Position numbers and translations under genes: made by a program | Source: Hyphomicrobiales bacterium | GTDB taxonomy: Bacteria; Pseudomonadota; Alphaproteobacteria; Rhizobiales; Xanthobacteraceae | Length of the DNA stretch: 64,000 nucleotides | Assembly: GCA_017305535.1 (NCBI GenBank) | Contig: JAFKKN010000001.1 | Span: forward strand, 1 to 64,000 | Direction of reading: 5' to 3' | Part shown: positions 35,425 through 46,697 of the stretch, in pieces | Position numbering within the stretch: the stretch's first letter is position 1 | Layout: every line of letters begins with the position of its first letter | The notes under the pieces: model-generated | What the model saw: the letters and a program-made list of their open reading frames with translations, nothing else | The model's database searches: none | Told to the model about the DNA's origin: nothing

Positions 35425-35934
35425 TTAACGCACTGCGCGGAGCACAGGACCGAGCATGTGCGTGGCCACGAGTCTATGCCCTTCGGGCGTGAAATGGATA
35501 TGGTCGGGTTGCAGGTACTGTCGCAGCCCAGCCCCCCACCACATCGGGATCACGGTGATATGACGCGCGCGGAGTCGCGCTTCGATCGCGGCGAGCTCGG
35601 CCTCCTGGGCGCCTTGTCGGAGCCTGCGTCCGTTCCAGCCGCCGCCCTTGCGGTCGAGCAGTACGATCTTCGTTCCTGAGGGCACTGCCGAGTCGAGCCG
35701 CGCGAGCATTCTCGCGTTGGTGTCACCGTTGATGCCGGCATTGGCGACGTGAATGTGACGTCCCTTGGCCGCGAGCATCGCTTCGAGTTGCGCCGGCCAT
35801 GCGTCCACGCTTGATACGCCGCGGCCGGCGACATTGCTGGCCCCGATCGCTACGATTTGAGCTGGAGCGGGCGTAGTTGCAGCAAGGAGCAATCCGATAA
35901 CGGCGGCTAAACAAGAGCCGATACGGGTGACCAT
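35425..35934 (-). CDS. Exported SGNH/GDSL hydrolase
   Basis: This encodes a 169-residue protein with a signal peptide (about residues 1-25). The SGNH-fold blocks are recognisable: VAIGASNVAGRG (block I, GASN in place of GDSL, with the nucleophilic Ser), VANAGINGDT (block III, Gly and Asn) and DHIHFTPEGH (block V, catalytic Asp and His). The size fits TesA-like lysophospholipase/acyl-ester hydrolases of the periplasm. The substrate is unknown. GGAGGAG precedes the ATG at good distance. Confidence 0.82.
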   Translation of the reverse strand: MVTRIGSCLAAVIGLLLAATTPAPAQIVAIGASNVAGRGVSSVDAWPAQLEAMLAAKGRHIHVANAGINGDTNARMLARLDSAVPSGTKIVLLDRKGGGWNGRRLRQGAQEAELAAIEARLRARHITVIPMWWGAGLRQYLQPDHIHFTPEGHRLVATHMLGPVLRAVR

Positions 35935-35972
35935 TGTGTGCTCCTCCGCATTTTACAAATGCCAGCCTTCGC

Positions 35973-37010
<1,038 letters not shown>

Positions 37011-37539
37011 GGAATATCGGTTCTTGCAGCGGTTGCGGATGATTGTTCCAGCCTAGTTCAGCGGGCAGGGTCGCACAAGCAAGGTGGGGGCGGCGTATCT
37101 TCCGCATTTTTGCGGGATGCGAGACTATTCTTCTTCAGATCCGCGAAGATAGGAAAGGATTGTCTTCCGGTCATTGACGCGCGAACGAGAGCGGGATTCG
37201 GTCGCCTCGGGAGCCTGCGATCCGGATGAACGGAGGCTTCATCAACATGAAATCTTCGTAAGCCGGCGTGGCCGGGCCGAGGCGTTTCCCGACTTCGTCA
37301 ACGAAATCGGGCACAAGTCGCACCGTGACGATATCGATACTGTTGAAATAATTTGAGGCAATCCAGCGCTGGAAAACCGTCGTCGCCCTGTCCGCTGCCG
37401 ATAAGGGCCGCTAAAATAGGCGAATCTGGGCAACAGGGATTCTTTCATTGAGCGTGTCACCGCCGATCGCCGCCGGGCACCGTTGGGTGCGCATCGGCCA
37501 ACCATACCTGTCGGGTCGGCAGGGCTGTCGGGGTGCGAT
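37011..37539. other. Divergent region between cysK and the RND efflux operon
   Basis: About 530 bp without a supported gene. A 60-codon frame at 37174-37356 lacks a ribosome site and a known pattern. No TetR-, MarR- or LysR-like regulator gene is encoded here, so control of the efflux operon must come from elsewhere. Confidence 0.45.
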
Positions 37540-38994
37540 GTGAACAGACCCGTGCGGCATCAGGCGGCGCGTGCGGCCGCGCGGGCATTTGCGGCGGGTT
37601 TCGTCGCGCTCGGCCTGTCGGGCTGTATCCTCACGACCGATATTCCCGATCCTGCGTTACAGGTCCCCGCCGCCTACAAGGACGCGGGCCGGGCAAGCAA
37701 TGCGGCGCGGCCGGAGATCGACTGGTGGCGCGGCTTCAATTCGCGCGAACTGACCTCGCTGATGGAGGAGGCGCAGACCGTCAATCTCGACATCGCGGCG
37801 GCAGTCGCGCGCATCGTTCAAGCCGATGCGCAGGCGCGGATTACCGGCGCGGCGCTGCTGCCGACATTGAGTGCCGGCGATCAGGCCAGCCGCTCGAAAT
37901 CGTCGGGGTCGAGCTCAAGCGGCCTCACCAACAGCGGCCGCGAGATCACGAACTTCTCGTCGTCGCTCTCGGCCAGTTACGAAATTGATTTCTGGAGCAA
38001 GAACCGCGACGCCGCGCTCGCCGCCAGCGAGACCGCAACCGCCAGCCGCTTCGATCGCGACGTGATCGCGCTGACGACCATGGCCGCCGTCGCCAACGCG
38101 TATTTTCAGGTGCTGGCGGCACAGGATCGCATCCGCACCGCCAACCGTAACATCGCCAGCGCGGAGCGGATTCTCGAGGCCATCAAGCAGCGGCTGAGCG
38201 CTGGCACCGGCACCGATCTCGACCTCGCGCAGCAGCAGAGCGTGCTTGCCAATCAGCGCGCGGCGGTACCGCCTTTGCGGCAGGCATTGGCGCAGAATGC
38301 TCACGCGCTGGCAACGCTGGTGGGACGGCCTCCGGAAGCGGTTCGGGTCGCGGGCGGATCGCTCAACAGCATCGCCGCGCCACGCGTGACGCCGGGTCTG
38401 CCGTCGGAACTGTTGATCCAGCGCCCCGACATCCGCCGTCAGGAAGCGAGCCTTGCGGCGGCGACCGCCAATGTCGGCAGCGCTCGCGCCCAGTTCTTTC
38501 CCAGCATTCAGTTGACCGGGCAGGGTGGTTTCCAGAGCGCCGCGCTGGCTTCGCTGTTCATGCCCCAGGCGGCCTTCTTCAGCCTTGCCGCCGGACTGAC
38601 GCAGCCGATCTTCGATGGCGGCCGCATTCAGGGCAATTTCGATCTGACCAAGGCGCAGCAGGACGAACTGCTGCAAACCTATCGCAAGACGGTGGTGTCG
38701 GCGTTCGCCGACGTCGACAACGCGCTGGTCGCGATCAAGCAAACCAGCGAGAAGCTGCGCTTGCAGCGCGAGGTCGTCGCGGCGTCACGTCGGGCGTTTC
38801 AACTTGCCGAACAACAGCTTCGGGCCGGCACGGCCGACATCGTCACCGTGTTGAACACCCAATTGACGTTATTTCAGGCTGAGGATTCGCTATCGCAGGC
38901 CCAGTTAGCGCGTCTGCAAGCCATCGTCAGCCTGTATCAGGCGCTCGGCGGCGGCTGGGCGCCGACAGCAGCGGGGACAACCAATGCTCTTTAA
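37540..38994 (+). CDS. RND efflux outer-membrane lipoprotein (NodT family)
   Basis: This encodes a 484-residue outer-membrane factor. A signal peptide ends in lipobox LSGC, so the mature protein starts at a lipid-modified Cys. DWWRGFNSRELTSLMEEAQTVNLDIAAAVARIVQADA follows, and then two outer-membrane-factor repeats, each with beta and long coiled-helix parts (LDLAQQQSVLANQRAAVPPLRQAL; LLIQRPDIRRQEASLAAATANVGSARAQFFPSIQL). It forms the trimeric exit duct for the pump. The start is set at GTG 37540, which puts the lipobox at a normal distance; an ATG at 37483 would make an unusually long signal. It overlaps the adaptor gene by 11 bases. Confidence 0.88.
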   Translation: MNRPVRHQAARAAARAFAAGFVALGLSGCILTTDIPDPALQVPAAYKDAGRASNAARPEIDWWRGFNSRELTSLMEEAQTVNLDIAAAVARIVQADAQARITGAALLPTLSAGDQASRSKSSGSSSSGLTNSGREITNFSSSLSASYEIDFWSKNRDAALAASETATASRFDRDVIALTTMAAVANAYFQVLAAQDRIRTANRNIASAERILEAIKQRLSAGTGTDLDLAQQQSVLANQRAAVPPLRQALAQNAHALATLVGRPPEAVRVAGGSLNSIAAPRVTPGLPSELLIQRPDIRRQEASLAAATANVGSARAQFFPSIQLTGQGGFQSAALASLFMPQAAFFSLAAGLTQPIFDGGRIQGNFDLTKAQQDELLQTYRKTVVSAFADVDNALVAIKQTSEKLRLQREVVAASRRAFQLAEQQLRAGTADIVTVLNTQLTLFQAEDSLSQAQLARLQAIVSLYQALGGGWAPTAAGTTNAL

Positions 38995-40369
38995 GCCCGA
39001 AGAAACGGGAGACGCAACCGATGCGCCGACCACGCCGCCGGCTCGCAAGCGGCGGCGTGTCGTCCCGTTGCTGATCACGCTCCTGATCCTTGCCGGATTG
39101 GGATACGTCGGCTGGAGCGCATTCCAGGCCAAGCAGCCCGCCCGTACCGGCCGCTTCCAGATGCCGGCCAGCGTGGCCGTGCCGGTGCTGGCGGCAACGC
39201 CGCGCACCGAGGACGTTCCGGTCTATCTCGACGGCGTCGGCACCGTGCGCGCGCTCTACACTGTGACGGTGCGGGCGCAGGTGGATGGCAAGCTGCTCAA
39301 CGTCAATTTCACCGAAGGGCAGGACGTCAAGAAAGGCGACGTCCTGGCCGAGATCGATCCGGCGATCTATCAGGCGCAGTACGATCAGGCCGTCGCCAAG
39401 AAGGCGCAGGACGAGGCGCAACTCGCCAACGCGCGCATCGATCTGGCGCGCTATCAGCAATTGGCGGCATCCAACGCCGGTTCCAAGCAGCAGGCCGACA
39501 CCCAGAAGGCGACGGTCGCGCAACTGGAGGCGCTGGTGCGCTCCGATCAGGCGGCGATCGACAACGCCCAGGCCACGCTCGGCTATACCAAGATCGTCGC
39601 GCCGCTGGCGGGACGCGCCGGCCTGCGCCAGATCGATCAGGGCAACATCATCCACGCGTCCGATACCACAGGCCTCGTCGTTATCACCCAGTTGCAGCCG
39701 ATCGCGGTGCAGTTCAGCCTGCCGCAGCAGCAGATCGTGCGCGTCAACGCCGCCTTCGCCAAGGGGCCGCTTGTCGTCGAGGTCTACGGCAACGACGGCA
39801 AAACCATCGTCGATACCGGCACCCTGAAGGGCCTCGACAATCAGGTGGACCCGACGACCGGCACCGTGAAGCTGAAGGCGGAGTTTCCCAACGGCAACTA
39901 TCAGCTTTGGCCCGGACAATTTGTCAGCGTTCGGCTCAAGGTCGAAACGCTGAACCAGGCATTGGTCATTCCGACGTCGGCGGTCCAACGCGGCCCGGCG
40001 GGAACGTTCAGTTACGTGATCGGCGAGGGTGATGTCGTGCACGCGCGGCCGATCACGGTGACCCAGCAGAACGAAAAGGATGCGGTGATCGCCAAGGGCC
40101 TTGAGACATCCGAACGCGTGGTGACGACCGGCTTCGCCAATCTGGCCGATGGTGCCAGGGTTCGTGTCGGCAGGGGTGATCAGACCATCACGCCCGACCT
40201 CGCACCGCGCAAGCGCGAACGTGGCGGCGAGAAGGGCCAGCGCGGGCAGGGCGACCACTCCGGCGCAAGGAAAGGCGGCGCCGGCGACCGCGCGAAGGGG
40301 CAGAACGATGGGGCGGAGAAGGCCCCGCCCGCGAACGGCGGCAAGAACGACGGCAAGGCGCAGCAATAA
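38984..40369 (+). CDS. RND efflux periplasmic adaptor (MdtA-like)
   Basis: This encodes a 461-residue membrane-fusion protein. One N-terminal membrane helix (VVPLLITLLILAGLGYVGWSAF) is followed by a lipoyl-like half motif (GTVRALYTVTVRAQVDGKLLNVNFTEGQDVKKGDVLAEIDPAIYQAQ) and an alpha-hairpin. The second lipoyl half (LGYTKIVAPLAGRAGLRQIDQGNIIHA) and beta-barrel and membrane-proximal domains come next. The C-terminal 70 residues are a Lys/Gly/Asp/Asn-rich low-complexity tail (ERGGEKGQRGQGDHSG...), longer than in E. coli MdtA. It bridges the two pumps to the outer-membrane lipoprotein. Confidence 0.9.
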   Translation: MLFKPEETGDATDAPTTPPARKRRRVVPLLITLLILAGLGYVGWSAFQAKQPARTGRFQMPASVAVPVLAATPRTEDVPVYLDGVGTVRALYTVTVRAQVDGKLLNVNFTEGQDVKKGDVLAEIDPAIYQAQYDQAVAKKAQDEAQLANARIDLARYQQLAASNAGSKQQADTQKATVAQLEALVRSDQAAIDNAQATLGYTKIVAPLAGRAGLRQIDQGNIIHASDTTGLVVITQLQPIAVQFSLPQQQIVRVNAAFAKGPLVVEVYGNDGKTIVDTGTLKGLDNQVDPTTGTVKLKAEFPNGNYQLWPGQFVSVRLKVETLNQALVIPTSAVQRGPAGTFSYVIGEGDVVHARPITVTQQNEKDAVIAKGLETSERVVTTGFANLADGARVRVGRGDQTITPDLAPRKRERGGEKGQRGQGDHSGARKGGAGDRAKGQNDGAEKAPPANGGKNDGKAQQ

Positions 40370-40420
40370 GGCTGCGTCGGCCGCCTTGATCTTTGGACGT
40401 GCAGCATTGAGTGCGCAGCG

Positions 40421-43400
40421 ATGAGCGTTTCCGAACCATTCATTCGTCGCCCCATCGCGACGTCGCTGCTCGGCATCGCGCTGATGATCGGCGGCGCGCT
40501 GGGCTATTGGGCGATGCCGGTGTCGGCGCTGCCGCAGGTCGATTTCCCGACAGTGCAGGTGACCACCCGTCTGCCGGGAGCGAGCCCCGAGGTGGTGGCC
40601 TCGCTGCTCACCGCGCCGCTAGAGCGGCAACTGGGACAGATACCGTCGCTGACGGCGATGACCTCGGACAGTTCCTTCGGTGTCAGCCAGATATCGCTTC
40701 AGTTCGATCTCAACCGCGATATCGATGGCGCGACGCAGGACGTGCAGGCGGCGATCAACGCTGCGGCGGGCGTCTTGCCGAAAAACCTGCCGTATCCGCC
40801 GGTTTACGCCAAGGTGAACCCGGCCGACGCACCGGTGATGACGCTGGCGCTGACATCGCCGACGGTATCGCTGCGCACGATGAGCGATCTCGCCGACACA
40901 TTGTTGACGCAGCGGCTCAGCCAGTTGTCCGGCGTCGGTCGCGTCTCGGTGCTCGGCGGTCTGAAACCGGCGGTGCGGGTGCAGGCGGACCTGTCGCGGC
41001 TGGCCTCCTACGGCATCGCCATGGAGGACCTGCGCGCGGCCATCGCCAACGCCAACGTCTCCGGTCCCAAGGGTTCGCTGGACGGCGCGCAGCAGGCCTA
41101 CACCATCGCCGCCAATGACCAGATCACCGCCGCCGACGCGTACAAGCCGATCATCATCGCGTACCGCAACGGATCGCCGGTCACCATCGGCGACGTCGCT
41201 CGCATCGTCGACGGGCTTGAGAACGATCGCACCGGCGGCTGGTATCAAGGCACGCCGGCCGTTATCATCGACATCCAGCGCCAGCCGGGCGCCAACGTCA
41301 TCGACGTCGTCAACCAGATCCAGGCGCAGATCCCGAAGCTGCAACAGGCGATCCCGGCCGGCGTCAAGCTCACCATCGTCAGCGACCGCACCGTCACTAT
41401 CCGCGCCTCGGTGCATGACGTCCAGTTCACGCTGATCCTCAGCGTCATTCTGGTGACTCTGGTGGTGCTGTTGTTCCTGCGCTCAATGCGGGCGACGATC
41501 ATCGCCGGCGTCGCGCTGCCACTGTCGCTGATCACCAGCTTCGGCATCATGTATTTCGCCGGTTTCAGCCTCGACAACCTGTCGCTGATGGCGCTGACCA
41601 TCGGCACCGGCTTCGTGGTCGACGACGCCATCGTCATGATCGAGAACATCGTCCGCCACATGGAAAACGGCGAGAGCGCGATGGAGGCGGCGCTTGGCGG
41701 TGCGCGCGAAATCGGCTTCACGGTGATTTCGCTGACGGTGTCACTGATCGCGGTGTTCATCCCGCTGCTGTTCATGTCCGGGCTGGTCGGCCGCATGTTC
41801 CGGGAGTTCGCGCTGACGCTTACAATCGCGGTGGTCACATCGGCGGTGGTGTCGCTGACGCTGACGCCGATGATGTGCTCGCGGCTGCTCAAGCATGCCG
41901 GCGAGGAGCGGCCGGTTCCTGGACTAGCACTGGTCAGCCGCGGCATCGACAAGATGGTGGAAGCGTATCACCGCACCCTGTTGTGGGTGCTGCGGCATCA
42001 GCGCGCCACGCTGGTCGTCACCTTTGCCACGATTGCCGCGACCTTGGCGCTCTACGTGATCGCGCCGAAAGGTTTCCTGCCGTTGCAGGACACGTCCTCG
42101 ATCACGGCGGTGACGCAGGCCGGTCCCGATGTGTCGTTTGTCGAGATGCAGAATCGGCAGACCGAGGTCGCCGACGCCATCAAGGCGGATCCGGACGTCA
42201 CCGGCGTGATTTCGGTGATCGGCGCCGGCACGGTCAATCCCACCACCAATGTCGGCCGGCTGGTGCTGTCGCTGAAACCGCGCAACGAGCGCAAGGCGGG
42301 GGTCGAGGAAATCGTCGAGCGGCTTAAGAGCCGCGTCGCGGCCATTCCCGGCATGACGGTGTATTTCCAGCCGGTGCAAGATATCCAGATCGGCACACAG
42401 GCGAGCCGTTCGCAGTATCAGTACACGCTGACCGCGACCGATGCTGCCGAAGTCAACCAGTGGGCCAACCGGCTGGTGCAGGAGTTGCGGCGCGATCCGC
42501 TGTTCCGCGACGTCTCGTCGGAAGCACAGGAGGGCGGCTTGCGCGCCGCGCTCGATATCGACCGCACCCGTGCCGGGCAGCTCGGCGTGTCGTTGCAGGC
42601 GGTGACCGATACGCTGAACGACGCCTTCGCGCAGCGGCAGATTTCCACCATCTACGGGCAGGCCAACCAGTATCGCGTGGTGCTGGAAGCGTTGCCGGAA
42701 GATCAGCGCGATCCGGCGGTGCTCTCGAAGCTGTACGTGCCGGGCGCGGCGGGTGCACAGGTGCCGCTGTCCGCCATCGCCACCTTGAAGCGTACCACCG
42801 CGCCGCTGGTGATCTCCCACCAGGCCCAATTCCCGGCGGTGACGCTCAGCTTCAACCTTGGGCCGGGTGAGGCGCTGGGCGATGCGGTGAAGGCGGTCAA
42901 GACCATCGAGAAGCAGATCGGGATGCCCAACAACATCGTCGGATCGTTCTCCGGCGACGCCGCCGAGTTCTCGCGCTCGCTGGCCGGGCAGCCATGGCTG
43001 ATCCTCGCTGCCATCATCACCATCTATATCGTGCTGGGCGTGCTCTATGAGAGCTACATCCATCCGATCACCATTCTCTCGACGCTGCCTTCGGCTGGTG
43101 TCGGCGCGATCCTCGCGCTGATGCTGTGCGGTCAGGACCTGTCGGTGATCGGATTGATCGGCATCATCCTGCTGATGGGCATCGTCAAGAAGAACGCCAT
43201 CATGATGATCGACTTCGCGTTGGAAGCCGAGCGCCATCAGGGCATGACGTCCTACGACGCCATCGTGCAAGCCTGTCTGCTGCGCTTCCGCCCGATCATG
43301 ATGACGACCTTGGCGGCGCTGTTCGGCGCGCTGCCGCTGGCGCTGGAAAGCGGCACCGGCGCGGAGCTGCGCTTCCCGCTCGGCGTCTCCATCATCGGCG

Positions 43401-43549
43401 GCCTGCTGCTCAGCCAGTTGCTGACGCTCTACACCACGCCGGTGATCTATCTCGCGCTCGATCGGCTCAATCGCCGGATCGAGAAGGCGGTGCCGCCGGT
43501 GGAGTCCGAGCATCCGCCCATTGCCGGCGCGACGGAGGGGATGCAGTAG
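40421..43549 (+). CDS. RND efflux pump subunit, MdtB-like
   Basis: This encodes a 1042-residue inner-membrane pump. The first helix follows SEPFIRRPIATSLLGIALMIGG. TM1-6 and TM7-12 flank two large periplasmic loops, and the TM4 proton-relay region reads IGTGFVVDDAIVMIEN with paired Asp residues. The C-terminal half has GIVKKNAIMMIDFALEAER and MTTLAALFGALPLALESGTGAELRFPLGVSIIGGLLLSQLLTLYTTPVIYLALDRL. It belongs to the HAE-1 family, MdtB subgroup. It probably works as a hetero-trimer with the next gene, as in E. coli MdtBC. It starts 51 bases after the adaptor gene. Confidence 0.92.
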   Translation: MSVSEPFIRRPIATSLLGIALMIGGALGYWAMPVSALPQVDFPTVQVTTRLPGASPEVVASLLTAPLERQLGQIPSLTAMTSDSSFGVSQISLQFDLNRDIDGATQDVQAAINAAAGVLPKNLPYPPVYAKVNPADAPVMTLALTSPTVSLRTMSDLADTLLTQRLSQLSGVGRVSVLGGLKPAVRVQADLSRLASYGIAMEDLRAAIANANVSGPKGSLDGAQQAYTIAANDQITAADAYKPIIIAYRNGSPVTIGDVARIVDGLENDRTGGWYQGTPAVIIDIQRQPGANVIDVVNQIQAQIPKLQQAIPAGVKLTIVSDRTVTIRASVHDVQFTLILSVILVTLVVLLFLRSMRATIIAGVALPLSLITSFGIMYFAGFSLDNLSLMALTIGTGFVVDDAIVMIENIVRHMENGESAMEAALGGAREIGFTVISLTVSLIAVFIPLLFMSGLVGRMFREFALTLTIAVVTSAVVSLTLTPMMCSRLLKHAGEERPVPGLALVSRGIDKMVEAYHRTLLWVLRHQRATLVVTFATIAATLALYVIAPKGFLPLQDTSSITAVTQAGPDVSFVEMQNRQTEVADAIKADPDVTGVISVIGAGTVNPTTNVGRLVLSLKPRNERKAGVEEIVERLKSRVAAIPGMTVYFQPVQDIQIGTQASRSQYQYTLTATDAAEVNQWANRLVQELRRDPLFRDVSSEAQEGGLRAALDIDRTRAGQLGVSLQAVTDTLNDAFAQRQISTIYGQANQYRVVLEALPEDQRDPAVLSKLYVPGAAGAQVPLSAIATLKRTTAPLVISHQAQFPAVTLSFNLGPGEALGDAVKAVKTIEKQIGMPNNIVGSFSGDAAEFSRSLAGQPWLILAAIITIYIVLGVLYESYIHPITILSTLPSAGVGAILALMLCGQDLSVIGLIGIILLMGIVKKNAIMMIDFALEAERHQGMTSYDAIVQACLLRFRPIMMTTLAALFGALPLALESGTGAELRFPLGVSIIGGLLLSQLLTLYTTPVIYLALDRLNRRIEKAVPPVESEHPPIAGATEGMQ

Positions 43550-43550
43550 C

Positions 43551-46500
43551 ATGGCCTCGCTGTCCGAGCCCTTCATCAGGCGGCCGGTCGGCACGACGCT
43601 TCTGGCGATCGGCCTGTTCCTGCTCGGCGCGGTGGCCTATCGGTTCCTGCCGGTCGCATCTGTTCCCAACGTCGACTTCCCGATGATCCGGGTGTCGGCG
43701 ACGCGCCCCGGCGCCGACCCGTCGGTGATGGCGGCGACGGTGGCGGCGCCGCTGGAACGGCGGCTCGGCGAAATCGCCGGCATCGACCAGATCACCTCGT
43801 CGAGTTCGCTCGGCTCCACCAGCATCCAGTTGCAGTTCGCCATCGGCCGCGACATCGACCGCGCCGCGCGCGATGTGCAGGCGGCGATCAATGCCTCGAT
43901 CGCCGACCTGCCGACCGATCTGCCGGCGCTGCCGACCTTCCGCAAGGCGAATTCGGCGGCCGCGCCGGTATTCATTCTGGCGTTGACGTCGAAAACCATT
44001 TCATCCAGCGCCATCTACGATGTCGCCGACACCGTCATCGCGCAGCGGATCTCGCAGGTGCCCGGCGTCGGTGAAGTCAATGTCAGCGGCGCCGATCAGC
44101 CGGCGGTGCGAATCGCGCTCAATCCGGTGGCGTTGTCCAATGCCGGGATTTCCACCGACGATGTGCGTGCCGCCATCGTCGCCGCCAATCCACTCGGTCC
44201 GGTCGGCATCTTCAACGGCGGGCGGCAGAGCGAGACGCTGTCGATCAATCCGCAGATGCGCACGGCCGCGCAATATCGCGACATCGTCATCAAGAGTGCC
44301 AGCGGCAACTTCCTGCGGCTCTCCGACGTCGCCGAGGTCAAGGACGCGACACGGAACAGCCGCTCCATCGCCTGGTTCAACAAGCAGCCGGCGGTGCTGC
44401 TGCTGATCACCAAGCAGGGCGACGCCAACGTCATCGATACCGTGGATCGGGTCAAGGCGCTGATCCCCGAGCTCAAGCAATGGATTCCGGCGAGTGTCGA
44501 GATTTCGATCCTGACCGACCGCACCGGCACCATCCGCGCCAGCGTCGAAGACATGGAGTGGACGCTGGGCGCCACCGCGCTGCTGGTGATGCTCGTGGTG
44601 TTCGTGTTCCTGCGGCGAATGACGCCGACCATCGCCGCCGGAGTGTCGGTGCCGCTGGCGCTGGCCGGCACCTGCGCCGGCATGTGGCTCGCCGGCTTCT
44701 CCATCGACAACCTGTCGCTGATGGCGCTGGCGATCTCGATCGGTTTCGTCGTCGACGACGCCATCGTCATGATCGAGAACATGTACCGCAATCTCGAACG
44801 CGGTCTGCCGCCGTATCAGGCGGCAGTCGAGGGCGCGAAACAGATCGGTTTCACGGTGCTGTCGATCAGCCTGTCGCTGGTCGCGGCCTTCACGCCGCTG
44901 ATCTTCATGGACGGCATCGTCGGTCGCCTGCTGCGCGAGTTCTCGCTGACGCTGACATTCGCGATCGCCGTCTCGACCGTGGTGTCGTTGACCATCACGC
45001 CGATGATCTGCGCGCATTACATCAAGCCGGCGTCGCTGCATCGGGAGACATGGTTCGACCGCATCGTCGAGCGGTCGCTGACGCGGATCGTGCGCTTCTA
45101 CGAGCGGACGCTGCGCATCGTGCTTGGTTTTCCGGTCCTCACGATGATCGTGTTCTTCGCCACCATCGCCCTGACCATGACGCTCTACGTCAAGACGCCG
45201 AAGGGGTATTTCCCGAGCGACGACAGCGGTTTCATCATCGGGTCGACCCGCGCCTCGGCCGACGTGTCGTTCCAGGCCATGCGCGATCTTCAGGAGCGGA
45301 TCGCCAACGTCGTGATGGCGGACGACGCGGTGGCGGCGCTCGGCTCCAGCGTCGGCGGCACCGGTGGGTTCGGCGGGCAGAACCGTGGCCGCATGTTCAT
45401 CAGCCTCAAGCCGCCGGAGGAGCGGCCCGGCGTGACGACGCAGAACGTCATCGACCGGATGCGCCCGAAACTGACCGCGATTCCCGGGATCCAGCTTTTC
45501 ATGTTCCCCGCGCAGGACATCCGCACCGGCGGCCGCCAGAGCGATTCAAACTATCAATATACGTTGACGAGCCCTGACCTCGATCTGCTGCAAACCTGGG
45601 CGCCGCTTGTGGCCAAGCGGATGCAAACTGTCGACGGCATCACCGATATCTCCGCCGATCGCGATCCCGGCGGATTGCAACTCAACCTGTCGATCGACCG
45701 CAAGGCGGCGGCGAGCCTCGGCGTGCAGGTCCAGGACATCGACAACGCGCTCAACAACGCGCTGTCGCAGCGGCAGATCTCGACCATCTACACCCAGCGC
45801 AATCAGTACAAGGTGGTGATGGAAACGGTGCCGCAATATCAGTCCGATCCGGCGGACCTGACCCACATCTACGTCGCCGGGGCCAACGACGCGCAGGTGC
45901 CGCTATCGGCGGTGGTGAGTTATTCGCGTGGCATCGCGCCGCTGGCGGTCAATCACACCGGCTCGTTTCCCTCGACCACGGTGTCGTTCGGCCTGTTGCC
46001 GGGCGTCGAACTGGACACGGCCACCGCCAATATCCAGCAGGCGGTCGCCGAGATGCATATGCCGGAAGGCATTCGCGCCAGCTTCGAGGGCAACGCCGGC
46101 GATTTCCAGAAGACCACGAGCCGCCAGCCGTTATTGATCCTCGCGGCGCTGATCGCGATGTATATCGTTCTGGGTGTTCTCTACGAGAGCCTGATCCATC
46201 CGCTGACGATTATCTCGACCTTGCCGGCCGGCGGGCTCGGCGCGCTGCTGGCGCTACAAGTCACCAATTCGCCGCTGACCATCATCGCCTTCATCGGCAT
46301 CATTCTGTTGATCGGGATCGTCAAGAAGAACGGCATCATGATGGTGGACTTCGCACTGGAGGCGGAGCGTCATCGCGGGCTGTCGTCGCGCGACGCGATT
46401 TTCGAGGCGTGCATCGCGCGCTTCCGGCCGATCCTGATGACGACGATGGCGGCGCTGTTTGCCGGCATCCCGCTGGTGCTCGCCACCGGACCCGGCACCG

Positions 46501-46649
46501 AACTGCGGCGGCCGCTCGGCATCACCATCATCGGCGGCCTGTTCGTGTCGCAGATCCTGACGCTCTACACGACGCCGGTGATCTATCTGCTGATGGACCG
46601 CCTGCGCCGCAGGCGCGAGCCGGTTCCAGCCGTCGCGCCCGCCGAGTAG
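43551..46649 (+). CDS. RND efflux pump subunit, MdtC-like
   Basis: This encodes a 1032-residue inner-membrane pump, a paralogue of the preceding gene and one base downstream of it. It opens SLSEPFIRRPVGTTLLAIGLFLLGAVAYRFLPVASVPNVDFP. It has ISIGFVVDDAIVMIENMYRN in TM4 and GIVKKNGIMMVDFALEAERHRG near TM10, and ends TLYTTPVIYLLMDRLRRR. The two pumps stay alignable along their length (for example RQISTIYGQANQYRVV against RQISTIYTQRNQYKVV). The operon thus encodes outer-membrane duct, adaptor and two different pump chains. Substrates cannot be read from sequence; MdtABC of E. coli exports novobiocin, bile salts and siderophore-like compounds. Confidence 0.92.
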   Translation: MASLSEPFIRRPVGTTLLAIGLFLLGAVAYRFLPVASVPNVDFPMIRVSATRPGADPSVMAATVAAPLERRLGEIAGIDQITSSSSLGSTSIQLQFAIGRDIDRAARDVQAAINASIADLPTDLPALPTFRKANSAAAPVFILALTSKTISSSAIYDVADTVIAQRISQVPGVGEVNVSGADQPAVRIALNPVALSNAGISTDDVRAAIVAANPLGPVGIFNGGRQSETLSINPQMRTAAQYRDIVIKSASGNFLRLSDVAEVKDATRNSRSIAWFNKQPAVLLLITKQGDANVIDTVDRVKALIPELKQWIPASVEISILTDRTGTIRASVEDMEWTLGATALLVMLVVFVFLRRMTPTIAAGVSVPLALAGTCAGMWLAGFSIDNLSLMALAISIGFVVDDAIVMIENMYRNLERGLPPYQAAVEGAKQIGFTVLSISLSLVAAFTPLIFMDGIVGRLLREFSLTLTFAIAVSTVVSLTITPMICAHYIKPASLHRETWFDRIVERSLTRIVRFYERTLRIVLGFPVLTMIVFFATIALTMTLYVKTPKGYFPSDDSGFIIGSTRASADVSFQAMRDLQERIANVVMADDAVAALGSSVGGTGGFGGQNRGRMFISLKPPEERPGVTTQNVIDRMRPKLTAIPGIQLFMFPAQDIRTGGRQSDSNYQYTLTSPDLDLLQTWAPLVAKRMQTVDGITDISADRDPGGLQLNLSIDRKAAASLGVQVQDIDNALNNALSQRQISTIYTQRNQYKVVMETVPQYQSDPADLTHIYVAGANDAQVPLSAVVSYSRGIAPLAVNHTGSFPSTTVSFGLLPGVELDTATANIQQAVAEMHMPEGIRASFEGNAGDFQKTTSRQPLLILAALIAMYIVLGVLYESLIHPLTIISTLPAGGLGALLALQVTNSPLTIIAFIGIILLIGIVKKNGIMMVDFALEAERHRGLSSRDAIFEACIARFRPILMTTMAALFAGIPLVLATGPGTELRRPLGITIIGGLFVSQILTLYTTPVIYLLMDRLRRRREPVPAVAPAE

Positions 46650-46697
46650 CGCCGACTTCAGTTGCTGCCGCAGGCCGCGCAGCGTATAGGCAGCCGC

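Noticed and set aside
37174-37356. 60-codon frame between cysK and the efflux operon
   Set aside because: No ribosome site, mixed composition and no conserved pattern; the region is better read as a divergent control region.
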